This document shows positions 1 through 7,614 of a stretch of DNA of 64,000 nt, piece by piece. The stretch is from Solwaraspora sp. WMMD406 (GTDB lineage: Bacteria > Actinomycetota > Actinomycetes > Mycobacteriales > Micromonosporaceae). The DNA is taken from NCBI RefSeq assembly GCF_029626025.1, contig NZ_JARUBF010000001.1, positions 2,666,001 to 2,730,000 of the forward strand. Reading direction: 5' to 3'. The notes below the pieces were generated by a model, which was given only the letters and a program-made list of their open reading frames with translations, did not search any database and had not been told where the DNA came from. The position numbers and the translations under genes are program-made. Within the stretch, counting starts at the first letter, position 1. The number at the start of each line of letters is the position of its first letter.

Positions 1-302
1 TGATCCGGGAGGCGGCGCTGGAAGGCGTCCGCGACGAACTGCCCCACTCGATCGCGGTCGTCGTCGAGGAGATGATCCCCGAGGACACGTTGATCCGGGT
101 GTTCGCCGACGTGTACGTCGAGCGGCCGAGTCAGAAGGCGATCGTGATCGGCGCCGGCGGTAGCCGACTGCGTGACGTCGGCACCCGGGCCCGCCGCGAG
201 ATCGAGGAACTACTCGGCAGCCGGATCTACCTCGACCTGCACGTACGGGTCGCGAAAGACTGGCAGCGCGACCCCCGACAGTTGCGCAAGCTGGGATTCT
301 GA
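1..302 (+). CDS. era: GTPase Era, C-terminal part (5' end outside window)
   Basis: Only the last 99 codons are present, reading from base 3 to the TGA at 300-302. The peptide carries the end of the GTPase-KH linker and the KH RNA-binding domain typical of Era: a VVVEEM strand, the VERPSQKAIVIG segment, the glycine-rich loop followed by RLRDVGTRARREIE, and the ending LHVRVAKDWQRDPRQLRKLGF. Era binds the 3' end of 16S rRNA and assists 30S subunit maturation; the KH domain is the rRNA-binding part. The gene lies directly upstream of recO, a very common actinobacterial order. The G domain is not visible, so nothing can be said about its nucleotide-binding motifs. Confidence 0.95.
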   Translation, partial: IREAALEGVRDELPHSIAVVVEEMIPEDTLIRVFADVYVERPSQKAIVIGAGGSRLRDVGTRARREIEELLGSRIYLDLHVRVAKDWQRDPRQLRKLGF

Positions 303-403
303 ACGGCCGAGCGGCACCATCGCCGAGCGATCCCGCATCGTGACCCCGAAAACGGACCAGGGTCGCCGTGTCCCGGCCCGCTCCCGCCCGCGACAATAGG
401 CGG

Positions 404-1174
404 GTGCCCGGATACCGCCGCCAGCTCTACCGCGACGACGCGGTGGTGCTGCGCGTACAGAAGCTGGGCGAATCCGACCGGATCATCACCCTGCTCACCC
501 GCCGGCACGGCCGACTGCGCGCGGTCGCCCGAGGGGTACGGCGGACCACGTCCCGCTTCGGCGCCCGGCTGGAGCCGTTCGGCCACGTCGATCTGCAGCT
601 CGCCGGCAACCCGGACGGTCCGGGTAGCTCGCTGCACACCGTCAGCCAGGTCGAAGGGCTGCAGCTGTACGGCAAGCGGTTCCTGGGCGACTACCCCCGC
701 TACACCGCCGCCAGCGCGATCGCCGAGACCGCCGAACGGCTCACCCCGGTGGAACGGGAGCCGTCGCTGCGGCTGTTCCAGCTCACCCTCGGCGCGGTGC
801 GGGCGCTCGCCGACGGCACCCACGCCCCGACGCTGGTCCTCGACGCCTACCTGCTGCGCGGCATGGCCCTGGCCGGGTGGGCGCCCGCGCTGGTCGAGTG
901 CGCCGTCTGCGGAACCCGGGGGCGGCACCGGGCGTTCTCCGTACCGGCGGGGGGGTGTGTCTGCCCGGACTGCCGACCACCCGGCGCGGCCCATCCGGCA
1001 CCCGCCACCATCGACCTGATGGCGGCGCTGACCACCGGCGACTGGCGGGTGGCCGACACGTCCGAGCCAGCGAGCCGCCGGGAGTGCAGCGGGCTGGTGG
1101 CGGCGCACCTGCAGTGGCATCTGGAACGCGCGCTACGCTCGCTGCCGCTGGTCGACCGTTCGGCAGGAGACTGA
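404..1174 (+). CDS. recO: DNA repair protein RecO
   Basis: RecO anneals complementary ssDNA and helps RecR load RecA on SSB-coated gaps (RecFOR pathway). The 256-residue product has the N-terminal OB fold (YRRQLYRDDAVVLRVQKLGE..DRIITLLTRRHG) and a helical C-terminal domain with a four-cysteine zinc site (CAVCG near residue 166 and CVCPDC about 20 residues later). I chose GTG 404 because the conserved family start (V/M)PGYRRQLYRDDAVVL begins there; the reading frame stays open to GTG 368 but adds only unconserved residues. A weak AATAGG lies just upstream. recO normally runs straight on to uppS; here a TnpB element has landed right behind its stop codon. Confidence 0.95.
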   Translation: MPGYRRQLYRDDAVVLRVQKLGESDRIITLLTRRHGRLRAVARGVRRTTSRFGARLEPFGHVDLQLAGNPDGPGSSLHTVSQVEGLQLYGKRFLGDYPRYTAASAIAETAERLTPVEREPSLRLFQLTLGAVRALADGTHAPTLVLDAYLLRGMALAGWAPALVECAVCGTRGRHRAFSVPAGGCVCPDCRPPGAAHPAPATIDLMAALTTGDWRVADTSEPASRRECSGLVAAHLQWHLERALRSLPLVDRSAGD

Positions 1175-1176
1175 TC

Positions 1177-1215
1177 TTGACAATCCTCCCCGCCCTAAAG
1201 GACGGGGATTCCCTG
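1177..1215 (-). mobile_element. Right end of the TnpB element, with omega-RNA hairpin
   Basis: Read on the minus strand, an 8-bp stem (one G.U pair) closed by TTTA occupies 1207-1188 and overlaps the tnpB stop codon (TAG, 1197-1195). It is followed by GGAGGATTGTCAA ending at 1177. This CCCCGTCC-TTTA-GGGCGGGG plus GTCAA ending is the conserved 3' terminus of IS605/IS1341-type solitary orfB elements. In characterised TnpB systems the same region forms the 3' scaffold of the guide (omega) RNA, and the flanking host DNA becomes the guide. The exact cleavage position (after TCAA, base 1177) is inferred by analogy with IS608-type ends. I could not define the left end, which should lie upstream of tnpB between about 2407 and 2545. 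Confidence 0.7.
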
Positions 1216-2406
1216 GGTCGCCCCAGGGGGTTCCTGCTTCACCGACGACCGCCCCGTCCGAGAGGAGGACTCCCGGTGAGGTCTTACACCGCCTCCACAG
1301 GCAATCACGGAGAGCCCCTCCGCGAGAAGGTTGCGGGCCGCGTTCACGTCCCGGTCATGGGCCTGCCCGCACCGGCAGGTCCACGACCGGACCGCCAACG
1401 GCATCCGCTCGGCCAAAGCACCGCAGGCCGAGCACCGTCGGGTCGACGGGAACCAGCGGTCCACGACCACCAGGTCCCGGCCGTACCAGTCCGCCTTGTA
1501 CTCCAGCATCGTCCGGAACTGCCGCCAGCCCGCGTCCGAGATGGCGCGGGCCAGACTGTGGTTGGCCATCATGTTGCGGACGGTCAGGTCCTCGATCACG
1601 ATCGTTTGGGTGTCACGAACGAGCCGAGTGGTCAGCTTGTGCGGGTGGTCGCGGCGGCGGTCGGCGATCCGGGCATGAATCCGGGCCACCGCCAGCCGGG
1701 CTTTGGCCCGGTTCGCCGAGCCCTTGGCCTTGCGGGCGAGGTTGCGTTGGGCGCGGGTCAGCCGCTGGTGGTCGCGGCGTTCGTGCCTCGGGTTGGCGAT
1801 CTTCTCCCCGGTGGACAGGGTGAACAGGCTGTCGAGGCCGGCGTCGACCCCCACCACAGCGGTGGAGGCCGGGGCCGGCGCGATCCGGCCGTCGCAGAGC
1901 AGGGACAGGAACCAGCGGCCCGCCGGGTCCTGCGACACGGTCACCGTCGACGGCGACACGCCCTCCGGCAGGGGCCGGGACCAGACGATGTCCAACGGTG
2001 CGGCCATTTTCGCCAGGGTGAGGCGGCCGTCACGCCACCGGAACGCGCTGGCGGTGTACTCCGCCGACCGCCGCGACCTTTTCCTCGACTTGAACGAAGG
2101 GTACCGGGCGCATTTCGCCCAGAAGTTGGTGAACGCGGTCTGCAGATGCCGCAGCGCCTGCTGCAGAGGGACGCAGGAGACGTCGTTGAGGAACGCCAAC
2201 TCGTCGGTCTTCTTCCACCCGGTCAGCATCGCCGACGTCGCGTTGTAGGTGATCCGTTCCTGGCGTTGCGTCCACGCCTGGGTGCGGGCGGCCAGGGCCT
2301 TGTTGTAGACCAGCCGGACACAGCCGAACGTCCGGGCGAGCTCGGCCGCCTGCCCGGGGGTCGGGTAGAAGCGGTACTTGAACGCACGCTTCACGGTCCT
2401 GGACAC
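1195..2406 (-). CDS. tnpB: TnpB (IS605 OrfB) RNA-guided nuclease, apparently intact
   Basis: 403-residue TnpB starting at GTG 2406 (VSRTVKRAFKYRFYPT, the usual family start); GTG 2394 is an alternative. It has the N-terminal helix-turn-helix/REC-like part, then a RuvC domain with all three acidic residues in place: D188 in GVDAG, E272 in IEDLTVRN and D353 in DRDVNAARN. A four-cysteine zinc ribbon (RRCSACG, then TCRCG) sits between the second and third. Length and spacing resemble ISDra2 TnpB, an omega-RNA-guided DNA endonuclease. No TnpA (Y1 transposase) is adjacent, so this is a solitary, IS1341-like copy. It lies antisense between recO and uppS. Nuclease activity is inferred from intact residues only. 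Confidence 0.9.
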   Translation of the reverse strand: MSRTVKRAFKYRFYPTPGQAAELARTFGCVRLVYNKALAARTQAWTQRQERITYNATSAMLTGWKKTDELAFLNDVSCVPLQQALRHLQTAFTNFWAKCARYPSFKSRKRSRRSAEYTASAFRWRDGRLTLAKMAAPLDIVWSRPLPEGVSPSTVTVSQDPAGRWFLSLLCDGRIAPAPASTAVVGVDAGLDSLFTLSTGEKIANPRHERRDHQRLTRAQRNLARKAKGSANRAKARLAVARIHARIADRRRDHPHKLTTRLVRDTQTIVIEDLTVRNMMANHSLARAISDAGWRQFRTMLEYKADWYGRDLVVVDRWFPSTRRCSACGALAERMPLAVRSWTCRCGQAHDRDVNAARNLLAEGLSVIACGGGVRPHRESSSRTGRSSVKQEPPGATQGIPVL

Positions 2407-2462
2407 AGTCCACAGTCTAACGATCCAGTCGGGAGCCGTGGGGTTGCGTGTGGGGTGGACGC

Positions 2463-2485
2463 CGATCCGCCTTGGCGGCGGATCG
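2463..2485 (+). repeat. 9-bp inverted repeat, possible left-end hairpin
   Basis: A perfect 9-bp stem (CGATCCGCC / GGCGGATCG) with a 5-base loop lies between the tnpB start and uppS. A second small stem (CCTGC..GCAGG) follows near 2497-2509. IS200/IS605 elements carry subterminal hairpins at the left end, so these are candidates for that end, but either could be a simple attenuator or terminator before uppS. I cannot separate these possibilities from this sequence alone. Confidence 0.35.
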
Positions 2486-2561
2486 ACTTGCCCTGTCCTG
2501 CTCCGCAGGGGTTCCGTTTCCTCCCCGGCCGCAACGCCGGAGTATCCACGGAAGGAATCCG

Positions 2562-3371
2562 ATGACCAAGGGCCGAGGCTCGCGTCCGCCGGTGGCACCG
2601 ACTCCGCACCCGTCCGGTGCCCGGCCGCCGGAGTTGCCGAAGCAGGCGCTGCCCGACCACGTGGCGATCGTGATGGACGGCAACGGCCGGTGGGCGAAGG
2701 AGCGGGGTCTGCCTCGGACCAAAGGTCACGAACATGGGGAGTTCTCGCTGTTCGACACCGTCGAAGGCGCGATCGAGCTGGGCATCCCGTACCTGTCGGC
2801 GTACGCCTTCTCGACGGAGAACTGGCGGCGCTCGCCGGACGAGGTCCGGTTCCTGATGGGCTTCAACCGCGACGTGATCCGCCGCCGCCGCGACCAGCTG
2901 GTCGACCTCGGCGTACGGGTGGTGTGGTCCGGCCGGGCCGGCAGACTGTGGAAGAGCGTGATCTCCGAGCTGCAGACCGCCGAGGAGATGTCCCGGCACA
3001 ACAGCACGCTCACCCTGCAGTTCTGCGTCAACTACGGCGGCCAGGCGGAGATCGCCGACGCGGCGGCGGCGATCGCCCGCGACGTCGCGGCCGGCAAGGT
3101 CGACCCGGCCCGGGTCAACGAGAAGATGCTGGCCCGCTACCTCTACCACCCGGAGGTGCCGGAGGTGGACTTGTTCCTGCGGCCGTCGGGGGAGCAGCGG
3201 ACGTCGAACTTCATGCTCTGGCAGTCGGCCTACGCCGAGCTGGTCTTCCTGGACACGCTCTGGCCCGATTTCGACCGCCGGCACCTGTGGTACGCCTGCG
3301 AGCTGTACGCGCAGCGGGACCGCCGGTTCGGTGGGGCGCTGCCCAACCCGGTCGCGCCGACGACAGCCTGA
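2562..3371 (+). CDS. uppS: Isoprenyl transferase (cis-prenyl diphosphate synthase)
   Basis: The 269-residue product belongs to the UPP synthase family, which extends farnesyl diphosphate with isopentenyl diphosphate in cis to make the lipid carrier for peptidoglycan and other cell-wall glycans. Diagnostic motifs: [13 protein letters not shown] with the catalytic aspartate (residue 39), the ..GH..G helix after RGLP.TKG, and the C-terminal [18 protein letters not shown] segment that binds IPP and Mg. ATG 2562 is preceded by GGAAGGA at proper distance; the frame is open further upstream without conservation. The chain length (C50 or C55) cannot be read from sequence by eye. It is separated from its usual neighbour recO by the TnpB element. 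Confidence 0.95.
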   Translation: MTKGRGSRPPVAPTPHPSGARPPELPKQALPDHVAIVMDGNGRWAKERGLPRTKGHEHGEFSLFDTVEGAIELGIPYLSAYAFSTENWRRSPDEVRFLMGFNRDVIRRRRDQLVDLGVRVVWSGRAGRLWKSVISELQTAEEMSRHNSTLTLQFCVNYGGQAEIADAAAAIARDVAAGKVDPARVNEKMLARYLYHPEVPEVDLFLRPSGEQRTSNFMLWQSAYAELVFLDTLWPDFDRRHLWYACELYAQRDRRFGGALPNPVAPTTA

Positions 3372-3396
3372 CCGGGCGCGGGTGCGGGTGCGCTGG

Positions 3397-4083
3397 ATGC
3401 TCGACAGCCTGATCGCGCGGGCCCGTCGGCTCGCCCAGACCGTCGGCCGGACTGACGGCCGGACTGACGGCCGGACTGACGGCCGGACGCTTCTTGGTAT
3501 CGCCGGCTGCCCGGCGGCGGGCAAGTCCACCCTGGCCGCGACGCTTGTCGACGAGCTGCGTCGGCTCGGCGAGCCGGCGACGCTGGTGCCGATGGACGGG
3601 TTCCACCTGTCCGACGCCGCGCTGGACCGGCTCGGCCGGCGGGACCGCAAGGGCGCCATCGACACCTTCGACGGCGAAGGTTACCTGGCCCTGCTCCGCC
3701 GGATCCGCGTCGACCGGCAGCGGACCATCTGGGCACCGGGATTCGAACGCGATCTGGAGCAGCCGATCGCCGGCACCATCCCGGTCGAGCCGGCGGCCCG
3801 GCTGGTCGTCACCGAAGGCAACTATCTGCTCGCTTCGGACGATCCGTGGCCGTTGGTCCGCGCCGAGCTGGCCGAGGTGTGGTACTGCCAGCTCGACGAC
3901 GCCGTACGCCGTGAGCGGCTGGTGCGCCGGCACGTCGAGTTCGGCAAGACCGAGGACGAGGCGCGACGGTGGGTGTCGGCGGTGGACGATCCCAACGCCC
4001 GGCTGATCGAAGCCGGTCGGGACCGGGCCGACCTGATCGTGGACATGGGTAATTGGGGTGCGCCAGGGGAACGCACCGGTTAG
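3397..4083 (+). CDS. P-loop nucleoside/fructose-type kinase (uridine kinase superfamily)
   Basis: 228 residues. A Walker A loop GIAGCPAAGKST lies at residues 34-45. It is followed by the VPMDGFHLSD motif and the DTFDGEGYLALLRRI and VVTEGNYLL segments of the uridine kinase / YggC / PanK-like family of small-molecule kinases, so it probably phosphorylates a nucleoside or sugar; the substrate is not determinable. The N-terminus before the P-loop is unusual: four Gly-Arg-Thr-Asp units encoded by a 12-bp tandem repeat. ATG 3397 is chosen; GTG 3388 and 3382 are in frame and equally possible, with no clear ribosome binding site. The gene starts 25 bases after uppS and may be co-transcribed with it. 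Confidence 0.8.
   Translation: MLDSLIARARRLAQTVGRTDGRTDGRTDGRTLLGIAGCPAAGKSTLAATLVDELRRLGEPATLVPMDGFHLSDAALDRLGRRDRKGAIDTFDGEGYLALLRRIRVDRQRTIWAPGFERDLEQPIAGTIPVEPAARLVVTEGNYLLASDDPWPLVRAELAEVWYCQLDDAVRRERLVRRHVEFGKTEDEARRWVSAVDDPNARLIEAGRDRADLIVDMGNWGAPGERTG
3445..3488 (+). repeat. 12-bp in-frame tandem repeat (3.7 copies)
   Basis: Unit GGCCGGACTGAC, perfect copies at 3445, 3457 and 3469 and a partial fourth. Because 12 is a multiple of three, copy-number change would add or remove the tetrapeptide TDGR without breaking the kinase frame. Confidence 0.95.
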
Positions 4084-4346
4084 CGTGACAGTCATGCGCT
4101 ACTGACGCCCTCTCGCAGTACCGCGGCCGCTCGGCGGTCGCCGTCGATCCGAGCCGTACGCGTATCCGCCGGCCGGGTCGGCTCTGCGGGCGTCACGGCG
4201 TACCGGTTGTCCGACCCTCGTGTCGGCACCGCCCCGACACCGCCTCGACCGTGGGCCGTTGTCGATGCCTTCGGCGCCCGCCTGCCGCATTCCATTCGTC
4301 ACCGCTGCGGTTGTCCGTGGCGGTTGCGCAGCCAGGAGGTTCTCAG

Positions 4347-4592
4347 ATGGCGGAACGACCAGAACGAGACATGACGACGCCCGGGTTCACCGTGCCCGAT
4401 CTTGCCCGGGGTGCACTCGACTCGGGTGAGCTCGCCCTGCCCGAGGTGGAGCTGCCGGCCGAGGTACGGCGTCCGGCCCGCCCCGTTGTGCCGGGTACCG
4501 GCCCTCAGCCGAAGGGTGCCCGGTCCGGCCGTGTGGCCGGTCGCGGTCAGCGGACCGGCACAGGCCGCAACTACCAGTTCCGGCGCAGCTGA
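4347..4592 (+). CDS. Small conserved-looking hypothetical protein
   Basis: 81 residues beginning MAERPERDMTTPGF, with a perfect AGGAGG (4334-4339) seven bases before ATG 4347. The protein is hydrophilic, proline- and arginine-rich, with an acidic middle (ALDSGELALPEVELPAEV) and a basic tail ending TGRNYQFRRS. There is no membrane segment, signal or recognisable motif. It resembles the short disordered proteins found next to transporters in Micromonosporaceae, but I do not recognise a family and assign no function. The strong ribosome binding site and GC-rich third positions support a real gene. The 263 bases upstream (4084-4346) hold no convincing ORF and presumably its promoter. Confidence 0.6.
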   Translation: MAERPERDMTTPGFTVPDLARGALDSGELALPEVELPAEVRRPARPVVPGTGPQPKGARSGRVAGRGQRTGTGRNYQFRRS

Positions 4593-4656
4593 ACACCGGT
4601 CCGCGCTGGTCGACAGGGAGGTGAACACTGACTCACCGCCTTCCGATCCCGTGATC

Positions 4657-4699
4657 TTGCTGCTAGTTTTTTGCCAGTCAATGGCAACAGCAATATCTG
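4657..4699 (+). promoter_or_regulatory. Nested inverted repeat, candidate Nur-type operator and promoter
   Basis: TTGCCA-N5-TGGCAA (4671-4687) is a perfect 6-5-6 inverted repeat. It is nested inside an outer pair TTGCTG (4657-4662) and CAGCAA (4688-4693). The left half TTGCCA can also serve as a -35 box, 17 bases before TATCTG (4694-4699), so a bound repressor would cover the promoter. The geometry matches my recollection of the nickel-responsive Nur box of streptomycetes (TTGC-type half sites, N5 spacer). That assignment is inference. Confidence 0.5.
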
Positions 4700-4718
4700 G
4701 GCGGTTGGGGGTGGGTCG

Positions 4719-5804
4719 GTGGCAGCCACCCTGCTGGCGACGGGAGCGGATCCGCTCGGCGTCGCCGCGCAGCGCCGCCGGACCGCCACCTGGCTGGTCG
4801 CGCTGACCCTGGGGCTGCTGGCGACCACGGTGGCAGCGGTCGGCTCCGGCGCCATCGGGATCGCCCCCACCACCGTCGCCAAAATCATCGGACATCAGCT
4901 CGTCGGGCTCCCCGCCGAAGTGACCTGGAGCCTCCCGGAACAGTCCATCGTCTGGCAGGTACGGCTGCCCCGGGTGCTGCTCGGCGTACTCGTCGGTGCC
5001 GGGCTGGCCGTGTGCGGCGTGGCGTTGCAGGCCATGGTCCGCAACGTGCTCGCCGACCCGTACCTGCTGGGCATCAACTCCGGAGCCTCCAGCGGCGCGG
5101 CGGCGGCCATCCTGTTCGGAGCCGGCGCCGGCTTCGGCCAGTACGCCCTGTCCACCAGCGCCTTCCTCGGCGCGCTCGCCGCGTCGTTGCTGGTCTTCCT
5201 GATCGCCCGCAGCGGCGGCCGGATCACCTCGATCCGGCTACTGCTGTCCGGCGTCGCCGTCGGCTACGCCCTGTACGCCACCACCAGCTTCCTGATCTTC
5301 GCCTCCGGGTCGGCTGAAGGCGCCCGGTCGGTGATGTTCTGGCTGCTCGGGTCGCTGGGGCTGGCCCGCTGGGACGCGCTGCTGGCGGTGGCCGCCGTCG
5401 TGCTGGTCGGGATGACCGGCTACCTGACGATCGTCGGTCGGCGACTGGACGTGCTCGCCATCGGCGACGAGACCGCGCAGACCCTCGGCGTTTCGCCCGA
5501 CCGGTTCCGGCTGCGCCTGCTGGTGCTCGTCTCGCTCAGCGTCGGCGTGCTGGTCTCCGCCGCCGGCAGCATCGGCTTCGTCGGCCTCGTCGTGCCCCAC
5601 CTGGCCCGGCGGATCGTCGGCGCCCCGCACGTACGGGTGGTGCCGGTCGCCGCGCTGCTCGGCGCGATCCTGCTGGTCTGGGCCGACGTGCTCGCCCGGG
5701 TCCTGCTGGCCCCGCAGGAGATCCCGATCGGCATCATCACCGCCCTGCTCGGCGCGCCGTTCCTGCTCGTACTCATCCGACGCCTGCACGCCACCACCGC
5801 CTGA
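4719..5804 (+). CDS. FecCD-family ABC transporter permease (metal chelate / siderophore / cobalamin type)
   Basis: 361 residues with about nine or ten membrane helices. FecCD hallmarks: RLPRVLLGVLVGAGLAVCGVALQ, the NVLADPYLLGI.SGAS loop, LLSGVAVGYAL and the coupling-helix region near SIGFVGLVVPHLARR.VG. It forms the inner-membrane channel of a type II importer for iron chelates, cobalamin, haem or nickel chelates; substrate cannot be read from it. GTG 4719 is chosen because a GGGGGTGGG ribosome binding site lies just upstream and the operator (4657-4693) would otherwise be inside the coding frame; the frame is open back to a TTG at 4671. It is the first gene of a four-gene operon with its binding protein, ATPase and a methyltransferase. 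Confidence 0.9.
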   Translation: MAATLLATGADPLGVAAQRRRTATWLVALTLGLLATTVAAVGSGAIGIAPTTVAKIIGHQLVGLPAEVTWSLPEQSIVWQVRLPRVLLGVLVGAGLAVCGVALQAMVRNVLADPYLLGINSGASSGAAAAILFGAGAGFGQYALSTSAFLGALAASLLVFLIARSGGRITSIRLLLSGVAVGYALYATTSFLIFASGSAEGARSVMFWLLGSLGLARWDALLAVAAVVLVGMTGYLTIVGRRLDVLAIGDETAQTLGVSPDRFRLRLLVLVSLSVGVLVSAAGSIGFVGLVVPHLARRIVGAPHVRVVPVAALLGAILLVWADVLARVLLAPQEIPIGIITALLGAPFLLVLIRRLHATTA

Positions 5805-5833
5805 CCACCCGCGCGAACGTCCGAGGAGTAACG

Positions 5834-6832
5834 ATGACGACCACCCGTACCGCCGCCCTCGCGGTGGCGGCCGCGACCGCCCTGCTCGTCGCCGGCTGCG
5901 GCGGTGCCAGCGCCGGCGGCGACAGCGCGACGACGGCCGCCGACGAGGGCTACCCGGTCACCGTCACCAACTGCGGCGTCGACGTCACCTTCGACGCCGC
6001 GCCGGAGCGGGTCGTGCTGCTCAAGAGCGCGGCCGTGCCGTACCTGCACGCGCTCGGCGTGCTGGACCGGGTGACCGCCCGCGCCGGGCAGTACCCGGCG
6101 GAGTATTACGACGAGGCGACCCTCGCCGAGCTGGACCGGATCCCGCTGCTGACCGACAAGACCGACACCAGCGGCCACCTGCAGATCTCCAAGGAAGTGG
6201 TGATCAGCCAACAGCCCGACCTGGTGCTCGGCGAGGTGGACAACCTGTCCCGGGACACCCTGTCTGCGGTGGACATCCCGCTGCTGGAGGAGCCGGCGAT
6301 GTGCCCCGGCACCACTGCGGTGCCGAGCTTCGACGACATCTACGCGCAGATGCGGACGTACGGCGAGGTGTTCGGCCGGCCGGACGAGGCCGAGGCGGCG
6401 GTCGCCGCGCTGGAAGAGCGGATGGCCCAGGTCGAGCAGCAGGCCGGCGTGGCGTCCGGGCGGACGGCGGCGGTGCTGTACCCGACCGTCGGCGGCGGCG
6501 TCACCTACGCGTACGGCACCGCCAGCATGGCGCACCCGCAGCTGGAGGCGGCCGGGTTCCGCAATGTCTTCGACGACGTACCGGAACGGGTCTTCGAAGT
6601 CACCGTGGAGGAACTCCTCGGCCGCGACCCCGACGTGCTGATCCTGCTCTACAGCGACGGCGACCCGGCGGCGGTGGAACAGGGCCTGACCGGTCTGCCC
6701 GGGGCGGAGAACCTGACCGCCGTACGCAACGGCGACGTGATGACCCAGCTGTTCAACTTCACCGAGCCGCCGACCCCACTGTCCATCGACGGGCTGGAGC
6801 GCATCGCGCAGCGCTTCGGGGCCACGTCGTGA
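5834..6832 (+). CDS. Lipoprotein substrate-binding protein of the FecCD importer
   Basis: 332 residues. A lipoprotein signal with lipobox LVAGC (Cys22) precedes a TonB-box-like linker and a class III (helical-hinge) binding fold: VTVTNCGVDVTFDAAPERVVLL is the usual first strand of FepB/BtuF-type proteins, and DLVLG and DPDVLILLY match the two lobes. It would be anchored outside the membrane and hand its ligand to the permease. Two extra cysteines (NCGVDV, and AMCPGT in the second lobe) could form a disulfide. ATG 5834 follows a GAGGAG site, 29 bases after the permease stop. Ligand unknown; iron chelate, cobalamin or nickel chelate are all possible. Confidence 0.9.
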   Translation: MTTTRTAALAVAAATALLVAGCGGASAGGDSATTAADEGYPVTVTNCGVDVTFDAAPERVVLLKSAAVPYLHALGVLDRVTARAGQYPAEYYDEATLAELDRIPLLTDKTDTSGHLQISKEVVISQQPDLVLGEVDNLSRDTLSAVDIPLLEEPAMCPGTTAVPSFDDIYAQMRTYGEVFGRPDEAEAAVAALEERMAQVEQQAGVASGRTAAVLYPTVGGGVTYAYGTASMAHPQLEAAGFRNVFDDVPERVFEVTVEELLGRDPDVLILLYSDGDPAAVEQGLTGLPGAENLTAVRNGDVMTQLFNFTEPPTPLSIDGLERIAQRFGATS

Positions 6833-7614
6833 TCGCCGCGACCGGGGTCTCCTGGCGCTACGGCGCCAACCCGGTCATCGACGGGGTCAGCGTGACCGCC
6901 CGGCCCGGTCGGGTCCTCGGGCTGATCGGCCCGAACGGCAGCGGCAAGACGACCTTGCTCCGGCTGCTCTACGGTGCGCTACGCGGCCGGACCGGTCAGG
7001 TCGTCGTGGACGGCGACGACCTGACCGGCCTGCCGGCGCGGGAGACCGCGCGACGGCTGGCCGTGGTGGTGCAGGAGGCCGGCGGCGACAACGCGTTGAC
7101 TGTGGCGGAACTGGTGCTGCTCGGGCGCGGACCGCACCTGTCGACGTTCCAGCGCACCGGCCGGGCCGACCACGACATCGCAGCCCGCTGCCTGGCCCGA
7201 GTCGGTGCCGCTCACCTGGGCGCGCGCAGCTTCGCCAGCCTGTCCGGCGGCGAACGTCAGCGGGTCCTGATCGCCCGCGCGCTGGCCCAGCAGGCCACCC
7301 ACCTGCTGCTCGACGAGCCCACCAACCACCTGGACATCCGCTACCAGCACGAGATCCTCCGGCTGGTCCGCGATCTCGGCACCTGCTCGATCGTCGTGCT
7401 GCACGACCTCAACCTCGCCGCCCGCTACTGCGACGACCTGGTGCTGCTCGGCCAGGGCGGGGTGGTCGCCGCCGGCAGCGTCGACGACGTGCTGCGACCG
7501 CCGGTCCTCGAACCCGTCTACGGCATCGGCATCCGGCGGGTGGAGCTCGACGGCACCATCCACCTGTTGTTCCACCCGATCGATCAACCCGCCGAGGAAA
7601 GGATCGCAGCATGA
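6829..7614 (+). CDS. ATP-binding protein of the FecCD importer
   Basis: 261 residues of a FecE/BtuD-type ATPase: Walker A GPNGSGKTT near residue 34, Q-loop at VVVQE, signature LSGGERQRVLIARALAQ, Walker B HLLLDEPTNHLD and the switch histidine in VVLHDLN. GTG 6829 overlaps the binding-protein stop by four bases (GTGA), so translation is probably coupled. The C-terminal 30 residues (GIRRVELDGTIHLLF) match the short family tail. It energises uptake through the FecCD permease, acting as a homodimer on the cytoplasmic face. Confidence 0.93.
   Translation: MIAATGVSWRYGANPVIDGVSVTARPGRVLGLIGPNGSGKTTLLRLLYGALRGRTGQVVVDGDDLTGLPARETARRLAVVVQEAGGDNALTVAELVLLGRGPHLSTFQRTGRADHDIAARCLARVGAAHLGARSFASLSGGERQRVLIARALAQQATHLLLDEPTNHLDIRYQHEILRLVRDLGTCSIVVLHDLNLAARYCDDLVLLGQGGVVAAGSVDDVLRPPVLEPVYGIGIRRVELDGTIHLLFHPIDQPAEERIAA

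Noticed and set aside
4593-4718. Cobalamin riboswitch upstream of the FecCD importer
   Set aside because: The conserved B12-box sequence and its long multi-helix leader are absent; only a short palindromic operator is visible.
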